From contig JACGCK010000199.1 of NCBI GenBank assembly GCA_014925825.1, forward strand, positions 1 through 64,000: a stretch of DNA of 64,000 bases, in the 5' to 3' direction. This DNA is from Pholiota molesta (taxonomy: Eukaryota > Basidiomycota > Agaricomycetes > Agaricales > Strophariaceae). Below the pieces are notes generated by a model. The model did not search any database. It was not told the DNA's origin and saw only the letters and a program-made list of their open reading frames with translations. Made by a program: the position numbers and the translations under genes. Below, piece after piece: positions 51,137 through 63,100 of this stretch (within the stretch, counting starts at the first letter, position 1; the number at the start of each line of letters is the position of its first letter).

Positions 51137-52448
51137 TTAAAGAGTTTCCTGAGGATGTACGACGAGCTTCAACCTCGATACTTGGTCGGATTGCATTCTT
51201 GCGAGGCCCTCTGCAATACCGGCTAGACCACCAGGCAGAACCTCAATATTGTTGGGCTGGAATTGAAGCAGTGTTAATAATTGACGTAATTGAATATGAA
51301 CAATAAATACCTTCAGCCAGCCCTTCTCAATAAAGCCAGAGATTACATCATGGTAGAACTTTTCAAGCAGCTCTACGTTGGGTGGCGGTCTTAACATACC
51401 GATCGAGTTGATCACGATTTTGTCCTGTTCAGGTTTGACGGTGGGCGTCAGCACTGTGATCAGCTGTCCCCCGGGTACCAGGATATCGATACCGGTTCTC
51501 TGCGTGCTCTCCGAAGAAACAGCATCGAAAACAATCTTGATCGGAGCACTTGTAATCTTGGCGATTTCACTGGCGAGGTCGGGCGTAGAGAGATTGCGAT
51601 CCAAAACTTCTGTCGCCCCAAGAGCCTTGAGATAATCCCTGTGCTTGAGAGACGCCGTTGTTATAATAGGCGAGAAGCCAGAAATCTTGGCCAGCTGGAT
51701 AGCTAGGAGAACATAAGCATGCGCATTACTTGAAGATGCGAACGCTACGTACCGTTTTGCCCTACAGAGCTAGCGCCCCCGAGAATAATTATGGCAGTAC
51801 CACCATAAATACCCTGAGTATCCGCAGAAATAGGGGGTGCAATTCCGATCCCATACGGATGTTTGTTGTAAAGCCCAACATAAACGACGTTTAACGCGAC
51901 TGGGAATGTCGAGGCTTCGTCGAAAGAGGTGTTGTCTGGAATCTAAAAATAGATAAAAGAAATGAGCGAACTGCCAGACAAAATCGCGAACGAGACCATA
52001 CTCTCGCAAGAGTGGTCGCCAGAGTTATGGCGTATTGCTGGAAACTGGCTCGTCCGTTGACGAACTGTCCTTGAGTAAAGCTAAAGCGTACCCTCAGTAT
52101 CTGTGTTCAAAATATATGCCAATTGAGAACATACACTCGGTCTCCCTTCTTGAATTCGATGACACCTTCTCCAACTTCCTCAACTTCGCCTGAAACATCC
52201 GTTCCGAGGATGGCCGGGTAATCTTCGAAGAAGATGCCATACTTTTGAATCTTCCAGTCGACAGGATTCAAAGAGGTGGCTATTATCTTGACTAAGACTT
52301 CTCCGGCCCCTGGCTTGGGTACTGGTATTTCATCTATGACAAGATCTCCGAATTTTTTGGTGAGAATCAAAGCTTTCTGCGTGGAAGGCATTGGACCGAG
52401 TAGTTTGCGAGTAGACTTGGGAAGAAGGAATGCGTTTGCAATTTTCAA
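51137..52448 (-). CDS. MDR-family zinc-type alcohol dehydrogenase/quinone reductase-like protein (5 exons, 364 aa)
   Basis: Exons are 52448-52135, 52080-52002, 51942-51753, 51702-51311 and 51256-51137; phases close to 365 codons. The N-terminal GroES-like domain shows PKPGAGEVLVKIIATSLNPVDWKI, GTDVSGEVEEVGEGV and FKKGDRVF. The Rossmann part shows GIYGGTAIIILGGASSVGQNAIQLAK, a variant of the nucleotide-binding GxGxxG-type loop, and SLKHRDYLKALGATEVLDRN. Structural-zinc cysteines are absent, which fits the NADPH-dependent quinone/enoyl reductase branch (ToxD-like, trans-enoyl reductase-like). The substrate cannot be read from the sequence. A second ATG at about 52391 (MPSTQKALIL) may be the true start. 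Confidence 0.82.
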
Positions 52449-53103
52449 GAGGTTGCATTATTTATACGTCGCTCAAAAAAAGATGGGAAATTTGGGTCAT
52501 TCAGTTCAACTTGGCAGGTTCAAGGTTGCTATTGGGTTGCTGACGCAGCGCACAGACCTTCCTCTCGCAGTTGGTGAATCAGAGAGAGCAGAATCGAAGA
52601 ATAATAAGCGCTAAGCGCTAATCAATCTAATCAACCATAGTAAATTCTTATCAAGCAATATGCAGCCTGAGAGAATGTCCTGATGATTACACATTTTCGC
52701 CTTACCGATCATTGATCACAGCCTGAGCGCTGAGCACTCAGTTGGATAATTATTAATCCAAAGTTTGGGTTTTCCAGGAGCGCGGGTGCACACCGCGTGG
52801 CCATCCAAAAAATTATCTGGCTGCGACGAGCGCCTTGACCTCATAGGAGGCAGCCGTCCCATGACATGGTCTTAGAACCCAATGAGGTCGATTCTGGGAT
52901 CATCAGGTAGACAGCGAAGACCATAAGGCTCTAGCAACATGGATATTGTAGATGATTGGAAATAGAGGATGGTACGCTGGACTGTGCCAACCCACCCACC
53001 CACCTGCAGGCGTATCTCACAGCCCTTCCAGCATCGCCCCAGCTGCCTCCCACGTCTAAATCATTTAGGCGCAGCTAAGCTTTCAACAAAGCACGCCAAA
53101 ATC
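52449..53103. other. Intergenic
   Basis: About 650 bp without a gene. A CCCACC tandem run lies near 52987-53002. The plus-strand frame at 52969-53733 is the antisense of the SET-protein 3' exon. Confidence 0.4.
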
Positions 53104-55517
53104 TTACTTCCTAACAGCTCTCGGCTGATCCAGCAACACATTCCTCACTCCCGTCTTCCACACCGCCATCTCCTTTTCCAAGTCCGCCAGCAGCTTCCTC
53201 ACATTCTGCCCGACCTCCCCGCCCTCGTTCTTACCTCCCCCAAATCCAATGAGCAGCTCGGCCCTTGCCCGCAGGAGCGTCTCGTACGCCAGCTTCAGCC
53301 GCGGAGGCCCAGAAGGCGGGTACGGCGCAGGACCGTCCACGCTGAACCGCGACGCAGGCGGGGTGCCCATGCCCGGCGTAGAAGGCGCGCCCTCGCCAGG
53401 TGCGCGCGCGTGCGCCGGGTCCGGCTCGTCGACGCTGAGGAGCTTCCCCAGTTCCGCGAGCGCCACGCCGCGCACGGGGTGCCCTTCGACGAGGACCTGG
53501 CTCAGGCCCGTGCTGGCGCGCGTGGCGGCGCGGATGACCTCGTCCAGCGCCTCCTGGGCCTCTTGACGCGCTGTCGGGCGCTGCTGCTGTGCCGGCTGTT
53601 GGGCCTGTACTCCGGGAGATACGATCTCTTCCACGTTCATGTCGGAGGTGGATGGGAGGTGTGTGATGAGGAGGGACGAGTTCAAGCGCGAGAGAGCAAG
53701 AAGAGGATGAGAGCCAGGGACGAGGCCGGCTGATATCAAAATTGGGATAAGTTTCGTCGTGAGCTGGATAGATTTTTCGGGGTCTGCAAGAGGGAAGTCA
53801 GGACACTCTCAGAAGAGGCGACGTGAAGGCACACACCTGAGGCCTGCAAAGATTCTGCTTTATCTAGCGCCTCTTGCCCAACGCGTACCGCGTCAAGCAC
53901 AGCGTCAGTGTCCTTGACAGGCGCCTTGCATCGGCTACATCGCGTGAAGCTATTTTCTGCACGGGCATTTTTTTTCAGCAAGTGTAAAATATATTTTTGA
54001 TATGTTCCTGACCTTCGGTAGGTAATGGACATACACCACCACATTTCTTGGGACACCACATCGCTTCTCTCATGTCAACGGGTGCTTCGGGTGGAGGCGA
54101 ACACAATCGGCAAACGCAAGTGAAGTGATACGTCTCCTTCAAGAATTTTTGTCGCCTTTCTCGTGGAAGAGTTGCGTCAATATACGAAGTAAGGATCTAG
54201 AGAAAAGATAAGCCAAGGTAGAGAGTGAACAACAAGAACGTACTGACCTCCTCATTAGGGGCTATGTATTTCAAGGCGATCACTTGCATTAGGGGTTCAT
54301 CGTCTTTCCTTGCCTCCCCTCCTGCACGGGGAAATACAACAACCGCATTTGGGTCGCACGAATGATTAATAAGAGCGACGGTCGGCGATACGCATGCGCC
54401 CAAGGGTTCCAAAGAGGGAGTAGAGATGGTAAATGTGTTCGTGGTGAACTGAAAAAATTGGATGAGAGAATGTATGGGAGGATTGAAGAAAGACAAACCC
54501 GAGATATAAGATCGACAAGATCAGCAGCGCTCTGCATGCCAAAGTCTGCCATGTCTTGAGGAGATGTCATGCCTAGAAAGTTGACGAGGGCATGGGCGAG
54601 CTGCGCATACATTTGCGAATCTTGAGAGTTGGGGTCCTTGCTCAATGATGCACGATCTAAGAAGCTATCAGAACCATTCTTCACAGTTCCACAAAAGTAG
54701 GACCTACGTGATTCCAAGGCGTCAATTTCTCTAGCCTATAGTGAATGTCAGATTTAACTTGCCCAAGGAAAAAGAATCCGCGTACCCAGATACTATCCTG
54801 CCCCAATTTTTGTTTCCTCCATACAACTCTAGCCAGGCATCGAATGGCGTCCGCGGGAGCAACCGGAGCGTCTGAGCTGGAGTCCCCTGCTGAAGCAGAC
54901 CATCGTTGAATCGCCGCACACTCATTTCTATGGAACGTCCAATCCCTGCTTTGACATTTCTGCCACAAACATCAATCAGAAGGGTTCCAAGTAAACAAGA
55001 ACGTGATGTACTGAATCGCAATAGCATAGTACTCTGCAGCCTGTGCAACGTTGCAGGGTGCCTTTTTTCACTGCAAAGCAGCTTGAACAATAATCTTCCA
55101 GTTTCTTGGTAGAGAGCGCGGCGACGTGTGGTTTTACAGATAGTAAGACATCGCCTGCCCTTGTGCCCGATGTAAGAATTGGAGAAACAAGGACAAAACA
55201 TTCAACTCACCAGGCCTCCGCGCGTACGTACTGTAAAGTCCTCTCCCACTTTCTTTACTCTCGCGAACATCCAGACTGGGAGGAATCGATCTGTAGAGAC
55301 CATTGCGATTCATGCTGACTGGTGTCGTTTTGGGGACTGGGGCCTCGTCAACGTCCATTTTTGACTCAGAATCTCCAGTGACAGCATGTTCTGACGTCGA
55401 TGTCGAAGGCTGAGTGGTACTGACGGAAGATGGGCCATTCTGTGATTTTGGTGTCGCGACGAAAGACCGCGTTTCCTTGGCTGTGCGATTGCGCTTAAGA
55501 GCGGCAAAGTTAGACAT
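53104..55517 (-). CDS. SET and MYND domain protein (SMYD-type lysine methyltransferase), multi-exon
   Basis: The frame starts at 55517 with MSNFAALKRNRTAKETRSF and a Ser/Thr-rich leader, then the SET-N part (ESGRGLYSTYARRPGDVLL and KPHVAALS). A MYND zinc finger follows: CSSCF, CTGCRVLCYC, then after an intron KCQSRDWTFHRNEC. Next come the helical linker (MYAQLAHALVNFLGM) and SET-C with LGACVSPTVALINHSCDPNAVVVF and APNEEILTSYID, the cofactor- and lysine-channel-forming motifs. The post-SET cysteines follow (CVCRLCSPP, CPKKCGGVCPLP). The last exon (about 53810-53104) carries the TPR-like C-terminal region. The enzyme should transfer methyl groups from S-adenosylmethionine to lysines of histones or other proteins. 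All introns seen keep the frame. Confidence 0.88.
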
Positions 55518-56103
55518 CTCGTACTTGTGTAGAATGAAGCTCTTGCGATTTCAATGTCGTTGACGGTGGTCCGCGACGGTGACGGCGGCGTGCAAAACGT
55601 CGCGTTCGACCTTTGGCCTGTTGTCCTCCGCGGTCTCGGCATAAATCCGGCAGAGCTGAACGATGTGTAAGATGTTCCCACAGTATGTTGAAATTACATC
55701 AGAGTCATAGTTTGGCGCCCATGATAGGTCTCCATCTTCCCTCCACCATTCTCCATACGAGAAGCTCTCCGTGACGCCATCTCTGACATCTTAAAAATAC
55801 AGAGTTTCACGAAGTAGATGACGTATCATCGCGGCCCAAAAATGACGTTTTAAAATTGGTGCTCAGACTGACAACAGCCCGTGCCAAGTCTAAGTACCCC
55901 ACTGCAGCGCAGCAGAACGAGTTTGACAATGATTTCAGAATAATAGGAGGTGAGATTCATGCATTTATGACGTATATTCCTACTTTAGGAAAAGAGAGAG
56001 AAGACGGCGTATAAATACGGCTTCGAGGAACGACAGCGCAGCACTAATTTCCATTACCACTACACAACAACCAACCCAACCAACCAACCAACACATACTT
56101 GAA
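55518..56103. promoter_or_regulatory. Divergent promoter region with TATA box and AACC-repeat leader
   Basis: TATAAATA at 56010-56017 lies 87 nt before the ATG at 56104. The transcribed leader contains an AACC/AACCC repeat at 56068-56093. A strong TATA box and a short A/C-rich leader are typical of highly expressed, stress-induced fungal genes, which fits the CsbD-like product. Confidence 0.55.
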
Positions 56104-56556
56104 ATGTCTTCTTCTACAAACAACACCGCTTCTGGAGCGCCCAAGTAAGCCGCTTCTTGAGACATTCCGTTTAATACCTACTGACTTACTATATTTTACC
56201 ACCACAGCAAGACCTCAGGTCAATTCCACTCCGTGAAGGGCAACGCCGTCGAGACCATCGGCAACGCCACCGGTGCTTCTCATGGCAACAATCCGGAAAG
56301 GAGGAGCATGCAGCAGGCGAGGGCGAATACAAGGCGGCGCAGGCCAAGGGATACGCCGAGGGCGCTGCTGACCGTATCACTGGCAAGAAGATGCTGTCGT
56401 CGGCGCCGTTACTGGCGACAAGGCCCAGCAAGCCCAAGGTCAGTCTATCTCCTCTTCGAAAGGCGGTTCGAAATAATGACTTGATTTGGAAATTTTGTAG
56501 GTAACGCACGACACGACAAGGGGGAAACGCAACAGGACATCAATCGCAATGTCTAA
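56104..56556 (+). CDS. CsbD-like small stress protein (3 exons, two apparent frame breaks)
   Basis: Exons are 56104-56144, 56208-56438 and 56501-56556. Conserved pieces are SGQFHSVKGNAVETIGNATGA, then one frame over WQQSGKEEHAAGEGEYKAAQ and GYAEGAADRITGKK, then back-shifted AVVGAVTGDKAQQAQ and GNARHDKGETQQDINRNV. This is the mushroom CsbD-like family (mismatched general-stress proteins, ~90 residues, hydrophilic). One base appears to be missing near 56276-56281 and another near 56388-56391 (AAGAAGATG where AAGAAGGATG is expected). Either the assembly lost two bases or the gene is dead. The splice sites are all good, which favours sequence error. Confidence 0.7.
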
Positions 56557-56850
56557 TCATAGACCCTCCCTTGTTGATCTCGTCTTCACAATTCTATTCA
56601 ATAATTGTAAAGTAGAATTAATGAACCATTGAAACAGAGTATGATCATATTGCTACGAATCGACAACAAACTCTCACTCCCAAAACACAGAATGAGGGTG
56701 TCAAGGTTTGCATTACAGAAATATATCAATGTAAGATGATGGAGATACTAGAAGATACCAAGGCCTTCCGCGTGCCGTGAATCCGAACCTTGAGAAGAAG
56801 AGTATGTTGCATTGTCTGAATCCGAAATAGCGTTGGGGAAAGGTTCAGAA
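56557..56850. other. Intergenic between convergent genes
   Basis: About 300 bp with no gene seen. Confidence 0.4.
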
Positions 56851-58652
56851 TCAGGAGGAAGACATGGCAAAGAGCCACATGGAATTTCTGGTAAACGTTG
56901 GTATCGTTCGGGCCCAAGGAGCATGCTGCAACATCCAGCATATCGCCGACCTCAGGAAGGATACTAAAACATCGTCGCCAAATCCCGAGAGCGATGCTGG
57001 AGGAAATGATGGGCTATTGGTATTCTCCAACACAGAAGCGCCAAGAAATACGCTGCAAATGATACATTCGTCGATATATGGCTGATAGTTGTGTTTATGT
57101 TCCAGAATGGGACACCACATCTCTAGTGGTACCAACAAAAATACCTTCCATTAGAGTAAAACCAAAATTTTACGATCTAATTACTTACTTGGATATATTT
57201 TATGCTTGCTTCAGCAACTGTTCTTCTTGCGGCTACGGCTATTGGAAATTCTGGAGGCCAGGGCTCGCCGCTGCCATATTGTACGGCTTGCTCGAGGAGA
57301 AAATGAGCCAGGTCCAAGTCTATCGAAGCATTTTCGAGTATGTTTGGGAACCAGGAAAGCTTTGGGTCAAGCAGTCGAATCCGCGTGTTTGAAGGAAAAC
57401 CCTCTCCTAGGTAACGTTTGTCTTCCTTATTGATCTTCTCAAAGCTAAATCGATAATTCCCTGTAACAGTCCTGCAAAGCGGAACGAGTAAGCACTCAAT
57501 GACGAAATATCTAAGTAACAGTTTGACTTACTTGGAGCACAGTACACTGACTATTGCCTTAGCCAATGCCGCATAGCTTCCACTGTCTACAAAGTATTTT
57601 CCGGCTCTGTATTCGTCCTGGAGCAAGTTATTTACAAATAATTTCCCTTCGTCGTCATAAATGGCGTTGACTACGCCCAATAACCGTTCGTCCAGCTGGC
57701 GGAGATCATGAAGTTCCTTTGCTGACCTACTAACAGCATGAAGTAAAATATCGAAGATATCGGTAGGCGCACAATCACGCGTGAATAATCGTAGAAGAAT
57801 AGGAATGAAAGTCCGGAATGGTGAAGGATATTGTGAGATGGTATCCAAGATGAATCCATCGAACTCGTTCCGTAATCGAGGGAAAATATCATCCCGGTCT
57901 CCTCCCTACCAATAAATTAGTTCGTTGTATTGATTGCAATTTTTTCAACTCACTTGCTGTTTTATGCACTCAAAGAAAGCAGTCCAGTTCGGTCTATACA
58001 GATCCACATCTAAGTTTGAAATCCCTTCCAAGCCCGCCCTTAGATTAAGATGTGCCAGGTTGTCAGCTATTTCTTTGCTAGGTTCAAAATCTTTGTGATG
58101 GTAGATAAAGGCCGATATTGGAAGTGATAAGTAGGTATACTGCGAATGTCGAGACCGAGGACGACTGGAAATGACTTTCAACCAGCACCGGCGGAGGCTA
58201 GCATGTCCTTGATTTGCGTCGATGTGATATTCGAGTGATCGCGATGGGTCTATTAGGAAGTCGTATAGTGAGGCATGATGGATGCGTAGCACGTCGAAAT
58301 CTGAATCTCTATATCTAGCGTGACGGTTTCCGCGTTTACGAGGTCTCTCGCTGACCGGCGGTGGAACAAACACAAGGGCATGCATATCTACCAAAACTCT
58401 GCGGACGTCGAAGCCCAACAACTCCTCAACCAGATCAACAGTTAGGTCTGAGCTGTATTTACCTGATAGCAAGAGCACCGTCAAAACCTCGAGGACCTTT
58501 CGAACATCAGCTACGGAGGCCAGAATATGGCGGTATAATGCGTCCAGGAGCGCGAAAGGTGTTTCGTTTCCGGCACTGGATAAACCCAAGATGATGTTTA
58601 GCCGGTCTGCAGGGCTAAAACGAGGGGAATCAATGAATTTCGTAACTGTCAT
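56851..58652 (-). pseudogene. 3' part of a NACHT-type NTPase gene, truncated by retrotransposon
   Basis: The minus-strand frame from 58652 shows the region that follows the NACHT P-loop domain in mushroom proteins: SPADRLNIILGLSSAGNETPF, then ALYRHILASVADVRKVL, then LLGFDVRRVLVDMHALVF and IHHASLYDFLIDPSRSLEY. An intron at 57955-57907 (GTGAGT...GGTAG) joins to GGDRDDIFPRLRNEF, and further exons run down to the TGA at 56851-56853. The P-loop and Walker B part is absent: the frame meets the left end of the Ty3-type element at about 58648. The missing 5' half should lie beyond the element, outside the window. In this family the NACHT proteins are NLR-like and thought to act in non-self recognition. 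Confidence 0.75.
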
Positions 58653-58890
58653 GATACACGTGACTCATTCCCTCTTTACATTCCGTAGAGTACACTTTTC
58701 CCTCTTTACTTTTGACCACTTCGTTCTTAGGTACGTTCGTTTGTACATTCGACGACTACGTACATCTATACACTTCGTTCTTAGCGTCTGTCGGTCCCGC
58801 GTTGCGCCATCTCGCCAGCACCCTAACACTTGGTCAAAAGTCTCAAACACACGAAAATTTTTTTCGCACCTCGGAGACTCTCGGAATCCC

Positions 58891-60102
58891 ATGGACAGCG
58901 AGCCTGCACAGCAGCAACACCTGCCCCCGGCTTCAGTGGTGCAGCAGGGGGCCTCGGTGACCTCGCCTCCTCGCCCCGAGCCGCTGGCTCCCGAAATACT
59001 TGCTATTGGCCGGGTTGTCTTCGATCAGGTCAAGGCGCAGTTTAGCGCTCAGTTTGCCGAGCTCCAAACGGACCTGGGTGATGCGCTTCATCGCGAGGCT
59101 CGGTCTAGCGCCCAGTTGGCTGAGCTCCGGACACAGTTGGGTGATGCACTTCGTCGTGTGGCCGTCTTGGAGACCGAGTTGCAAAGCACCCAGGCACATG
59201 TAGCGCGTGGTATTGCTTCTCATGCCCCGAAAGTCTCGCCACCAGCCAAGTTTGATGGAAAGCCGCCGAAAGACCTTGCCGACCAGTTCGTTCGCCAGAT
59301 CTCGAATGCAGCCCTGTTCGAGAACTTCGTGAGCGATGAACAGAAGATTCTGTGGGCGGAGTCTTTCCTTACCGGGCAGGCATTCAGTTGGTCCTCAACT
59401 CTTACGGCCCACGGCGATCGCGACTCCAATCCGGCTCGGTTTGTTTGGGCGGAGTGGATTCGCCTGTTCAAGGAGACATTCTGTACACGCGATGCAGCCG
59501 CGGAAGCGCTTCGGAAGCTCTCGGTCCTTGTACAGGGGTCAAAGTCCATTACTCAGTACTGCACGGAGTTTAAGGAGCTCACCGTCAAGCTTGCAGCTGC
59601 GGACCAGGGGAGCGAGTTTGTGAAGGAGAGGTTTTGGGCAGGGTTGAACGTGACTGCGAAGGAGGCCTTGGTGAATACCGACTATCGCACGGTTGACGAG
59701 GCTCAGGACATTCTGCTCCGTCGTGAAGCGAGGTTGGCGGATATTGAGGCAGCCAAGCGCCAAGGGAAACAGGCGGGCTCGCAGAACTCCGGCACTAAGC
59801 CAGCAGTGCCTGCGCGTCCCGTGGGCAACCAGTCAGCCGCCTTGCCGGCAGCGGTGAAATCGAATCCGCCGGCTTCGAAGGACCCGAATGCGATGGATGT
59901 GGATGCGGCGAAGCGTGGGTCTGGGCGTTCGCGGCGGACATGCTTTGCTTGTGGTGGTGAAGGTCATTTCGCGGTGGACTGCCCCACGTATGCAGCATCT
60001 TTGAAGGCGGCGCTGGTGAAGGAAGTTCTGGCTATGCAGCAGGCGGCGTCGGGCTCTGGTTCGTCGCCTTCTTTGGAAGAGCCTGGGAAGGGTTTTTCTT
60101 AG
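58891..60102 (+). CDS. gag: Retrotransposon Gag (403 aa)
   Basis: The ATG at 58891 starts a protein with a Pro-rich leader, a Gln/Leu/Ala coiled stretch, a capsid-like domain (PPAKFDGKPPKDLADQFVRQ, then WAESFLTGQAFSWSS and FKETFCTRDAAAEALRKL) and a CCHC zinc knuckle CFACGGEGHFAVDC near the end. This is the usual Ty3 Gag of basidiomycetes, which packages the element RNA. The stop TAG is at 60100-60102, four bases after a GGGTTTT heptamer. Confidence 0.92.
   Translation: MDSEPAQQQHLPPASVVQQGASVTSPPRPEPLAPEILAIGRVVFDQVKAQFSAQFAELQTDLGDALHREARSSAQLAELRTQLGDALRRVAVLETELQSTQAHVARGIASHAPKVSPPAKFDGKPPKDLADQFVRQISNAALFENFVSDEQKILWAESFLTGQAFSWSSTLTAHGDRDSNPARFVWAEWIRLFKETFCTRDAAAEALRKLSVLVQGSKSITQYCTEFKELTVKLAAADQGSEFVKERFWAGLNVTAKEALVNTDYRTVDEAQDILLRREARLADIEAAKRQGKQAGSQNSGTKPAVPARPVGNQSAALPAAVKSNPPASKDPNAMDVDAAKRGSGRSRRTCFACGGEGHFAVDCPTYAASLKAALVKEVLAMQQAASGSGSSPSLEEPGKGFS
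60090..60096 (+). promoter_or_regulatory. Candidate -1 ribosomal frameshift site at the gag-pol junction
   Basis: GGGTTTT sits in the X-XXY-YYZ register of the gag frame (AAG GGT TTT TCT TAG), one sense codon before the gag stop. Slipping back one base leads directly into the pol frame, which is open through this site (TTC TTA GGA CTG CCT CGT ATG). Confidence 0.6.
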
Positions 60103-60113
60103 GACTGCCTCGT

Positions 60114-63100
60114 ATGGTCGCACCGAGTGCAGTCAACAGATTCTCTGTATTGGCCCCAACTAGTAATCAGACACTTTTGCTTGGTCCAGATGAAGAACGA
60201 CACCTACGTAAGCGACGACGGCGACGGCGCAGGCGTGTCGCAGTTATTCATGCGCGGGCACCTCATTCTCCATTTTCGTCCTTCGAGATTCCGATTACTA
60301 TCCACATACAGGATCCTGCGGCTCTTCTTCAACTTCGCATTGTGGTCTCCCTTGCAATGCTCGATTCCGGGGCAAGTTGTTGCTTTATCCACCCCCGCTT
60401 TGTGGAGATGCACAATTTGCCTGTTATCAAGAAAAAGCGCGGACTGCGTCTGCGCACTGTCGATAATTCTGAGGTTAGGTCTGGCCTTATCACACATGAG
60501 GTCCACCTACGAATATATATTGGCGATCACTCTGAGGTATTGGTCTTCGAGGTCGCTGATATTGGTGATGACAATATGATTCTTGGCTTGAACTGGCTGC
60601 GGCGTCACAATCCGGCGATCGATTGGGAACGGTCTTTGCTGGATTTCCACTCCGCCTTCTGTCGCGAACATTGTTTGCCTGCTTCGGCGCCTACGGGGCG
60701 GGGTGCGGCAGCTGTGGTGTCAGCACCACATGGTGGGCCACGCTGTCCGCCTCGGAAGTCTGTCCTGGAGCGTGCTCGGCGCGAGGCGCGCAGGCTTGCG
60801 GCGGCGTTGAAGAGGGGGGAGGAGGTCGTGTCTGCAGCTGATTTGGAGAGATCGAGGCTGCTGGATAGGTCAGTGGGACCTTCTGTGGTGCCGCGTGTTG
60901 CGCGTGCACGGAAGACGAACCGGAGTGGGAGTGGGCAGCGTGTGCGGGCACCTCGTGAGGCCTTTGCGTCACTGAAGCGGTCCCGGACAGGCCGGAATCA
61001 GTTGCTGCGAGGGCAGCGTGCTGAGGCTGTTCGTGTGGCAAAATTGGCGATCGACGAGGCGATTCTCGCGCAGGAGAGTGTAGCGGGGCCAAGTGATGGG
61101 GGTCGGCGATCTTCGTGGATGTTCGAGCAGAGGTGGGATGGCGAGTCGGTGTATAGTGTGCGAGGGCCGGAGATTAGGGGGGCGGCTGGGCGGTCATTTG
61201 CACAGGAGCTGGCTGAGGAGGCGGCACAGAGGGAGGTGAAGCCAGAGAAGTCTGTGGAGGAGATGGTGCCGGAGGAGTTCCATGAATTCTTGGACGTGTT
61301 CGACAAGAAACGGTCCGAGCGTCTTCCACCACACCGCCCGCACGACCTCGCGATTGATCTGGAAGGGGATGTTCTGCCGCCTACTGGGAAGTTGTACCAG
61401 CTGGCTCCGGCGGAGCTTCGGGCGCTGCGGGAGTTCATTGACGAGAACCTGAAGAAAGGCTACATTCGTCCTTCTAAGGCACCATGCGGGGCTCCGGTGT
61501 TTTTCGTGAAGAAAAAGGATGGTTCGTTGCGCTTGGTGGTGGATTTTCGGGCACTCAACGCCATTACGCGCCCAGATTCCTATCCTATTCCATTGACATC
61601 CGAGCTTCTGGACAGGCTGAAGGCTGCGAAGGTGTTTACGACACTGGACATGCGCTGGGGGTACTATAACGTCCGCATCCGCGAAGGCGACGAGTGGAAG
61701 ACGTCCTTCCGCACGCGCTACGGCCAGTTCGAGTTCTTGGTAATGCAGTTCGGGCTTCGTAATGCACCTGCGGCTTTTCAGCGGATGGTTAATGACCTAT
61801 TCCATGATCTGGTGGATGTTTATGTTGTGCTTTACCTGGATGACATAATTATCTTCTCTGAGGACCCCAACCAGCATGAGGCGCACGTCAAGGAGGTTTT
61901 GCGGCGCTTGCGCGAGGCCGATCTGTACCTCAAGCCCGAGAAGTGCTCCTTCCGGACGACATCAGTCGACTACTTGGGCTTGAAGATAACGCCCGGGCAC
62001 ATTGGCATGGACCCCGTCAAGATTAGTGGTGTTACAGACTGGCCAGTTCCACAGTCAGTGCGCCACGTGAACCAGTTTCTGGGTTTCTGCAACTTCTATC
62101 GTCGATTTGTGGAGGATTACGCGCGAATTACGAGGCCGTTGGAGAGGCTGAAGCGGAAGGATGTTGCGTGGCGGTGGGGTGCGGCAGAACAGGGGGCGTT
62201 TGAGGGGTTGAAGACGGCGTTTGTGGAGGCACCGATATTGATGATGCCGGATATGGAGGCGCCCTTCCGGGTTGAGACTGATGCCTCGGACTTCGCGATG
62301 GGTGCTATCCTGTCTCAGCGTGATGCGTCTGGCGATTGGAGGCCGGTGGCCTACTTTTCGAAGGCTATGCAGCCTGCCGAGCGGAACTACGACATCTACG
62401 ACAAGGAATTGTTAGCAATCGTTCGCGCACTGGAAGCTTGGCGGCCTTACCTCGAGGGGAACCCACATCAGGTGGAGATCTTCTCTGACCACAGGAATCT
62501 GGAGTTCTTCATGACGGCGAAGGATTTGAATCGTCGTCAGGCGCGGTGGAGCCTCTTTCTCAATCGCTTCAATTTCGTGATACGCCATCGTCCTGGGCGC
62601 TTAAGCGCCGGACCGGACGAGTTGTCGCGACGTGCCGATCATGAGGTGCCGGCTGGTGAACGCGACAATGGGGGTGTACAGGTGCTCCCTCCCAGCCGAG
62701 TTGCGAAGCAGGTTGAGTCAGGTGGCGATGAGGAGGTACGGCGAGTGCGGCGGGCGGTTGTTGTGGATTGGAGACAATGCGGGGAGTCGGAGGTGGTGGC
62801 TAGGGTGGGGCAGGTGGTCCCTAATGATGCGGCGATCTTGCAGCGGGTTCGCGTGGCGTCGAAGAAGGATCCTCGCCTGGATGTGATGTGGGATCTGGCG
62901 GCGGCGCCGGCCTCCGTGCGCTCGCGCTTGAAGGACTTTGTGGTTGACGACGGGGTGGTTCGCTTCCGTGGGTTGGTCTATGTGCCCAATGACGACGAAA
63001 TCAAACGCCAGGTGCTTCGGCTGTACCATGATTCCATCCCAGCAGGGCACCCTGGGCGGGCCAATACCTTGGCACTTATTGCGCGGAACTACTACTGGCC

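Noticed and set aside
52969..53733. 254-codon plus-strand frame
   Set aside because: Antisense of the last exon of the SET/MYND gene; composition is Arg/His-rich.
57078..57392. Plus-strand frame in the NACHT 3' region
   Set aside because: Lies antisense to likely NACHT exons and has no recognisable motif.
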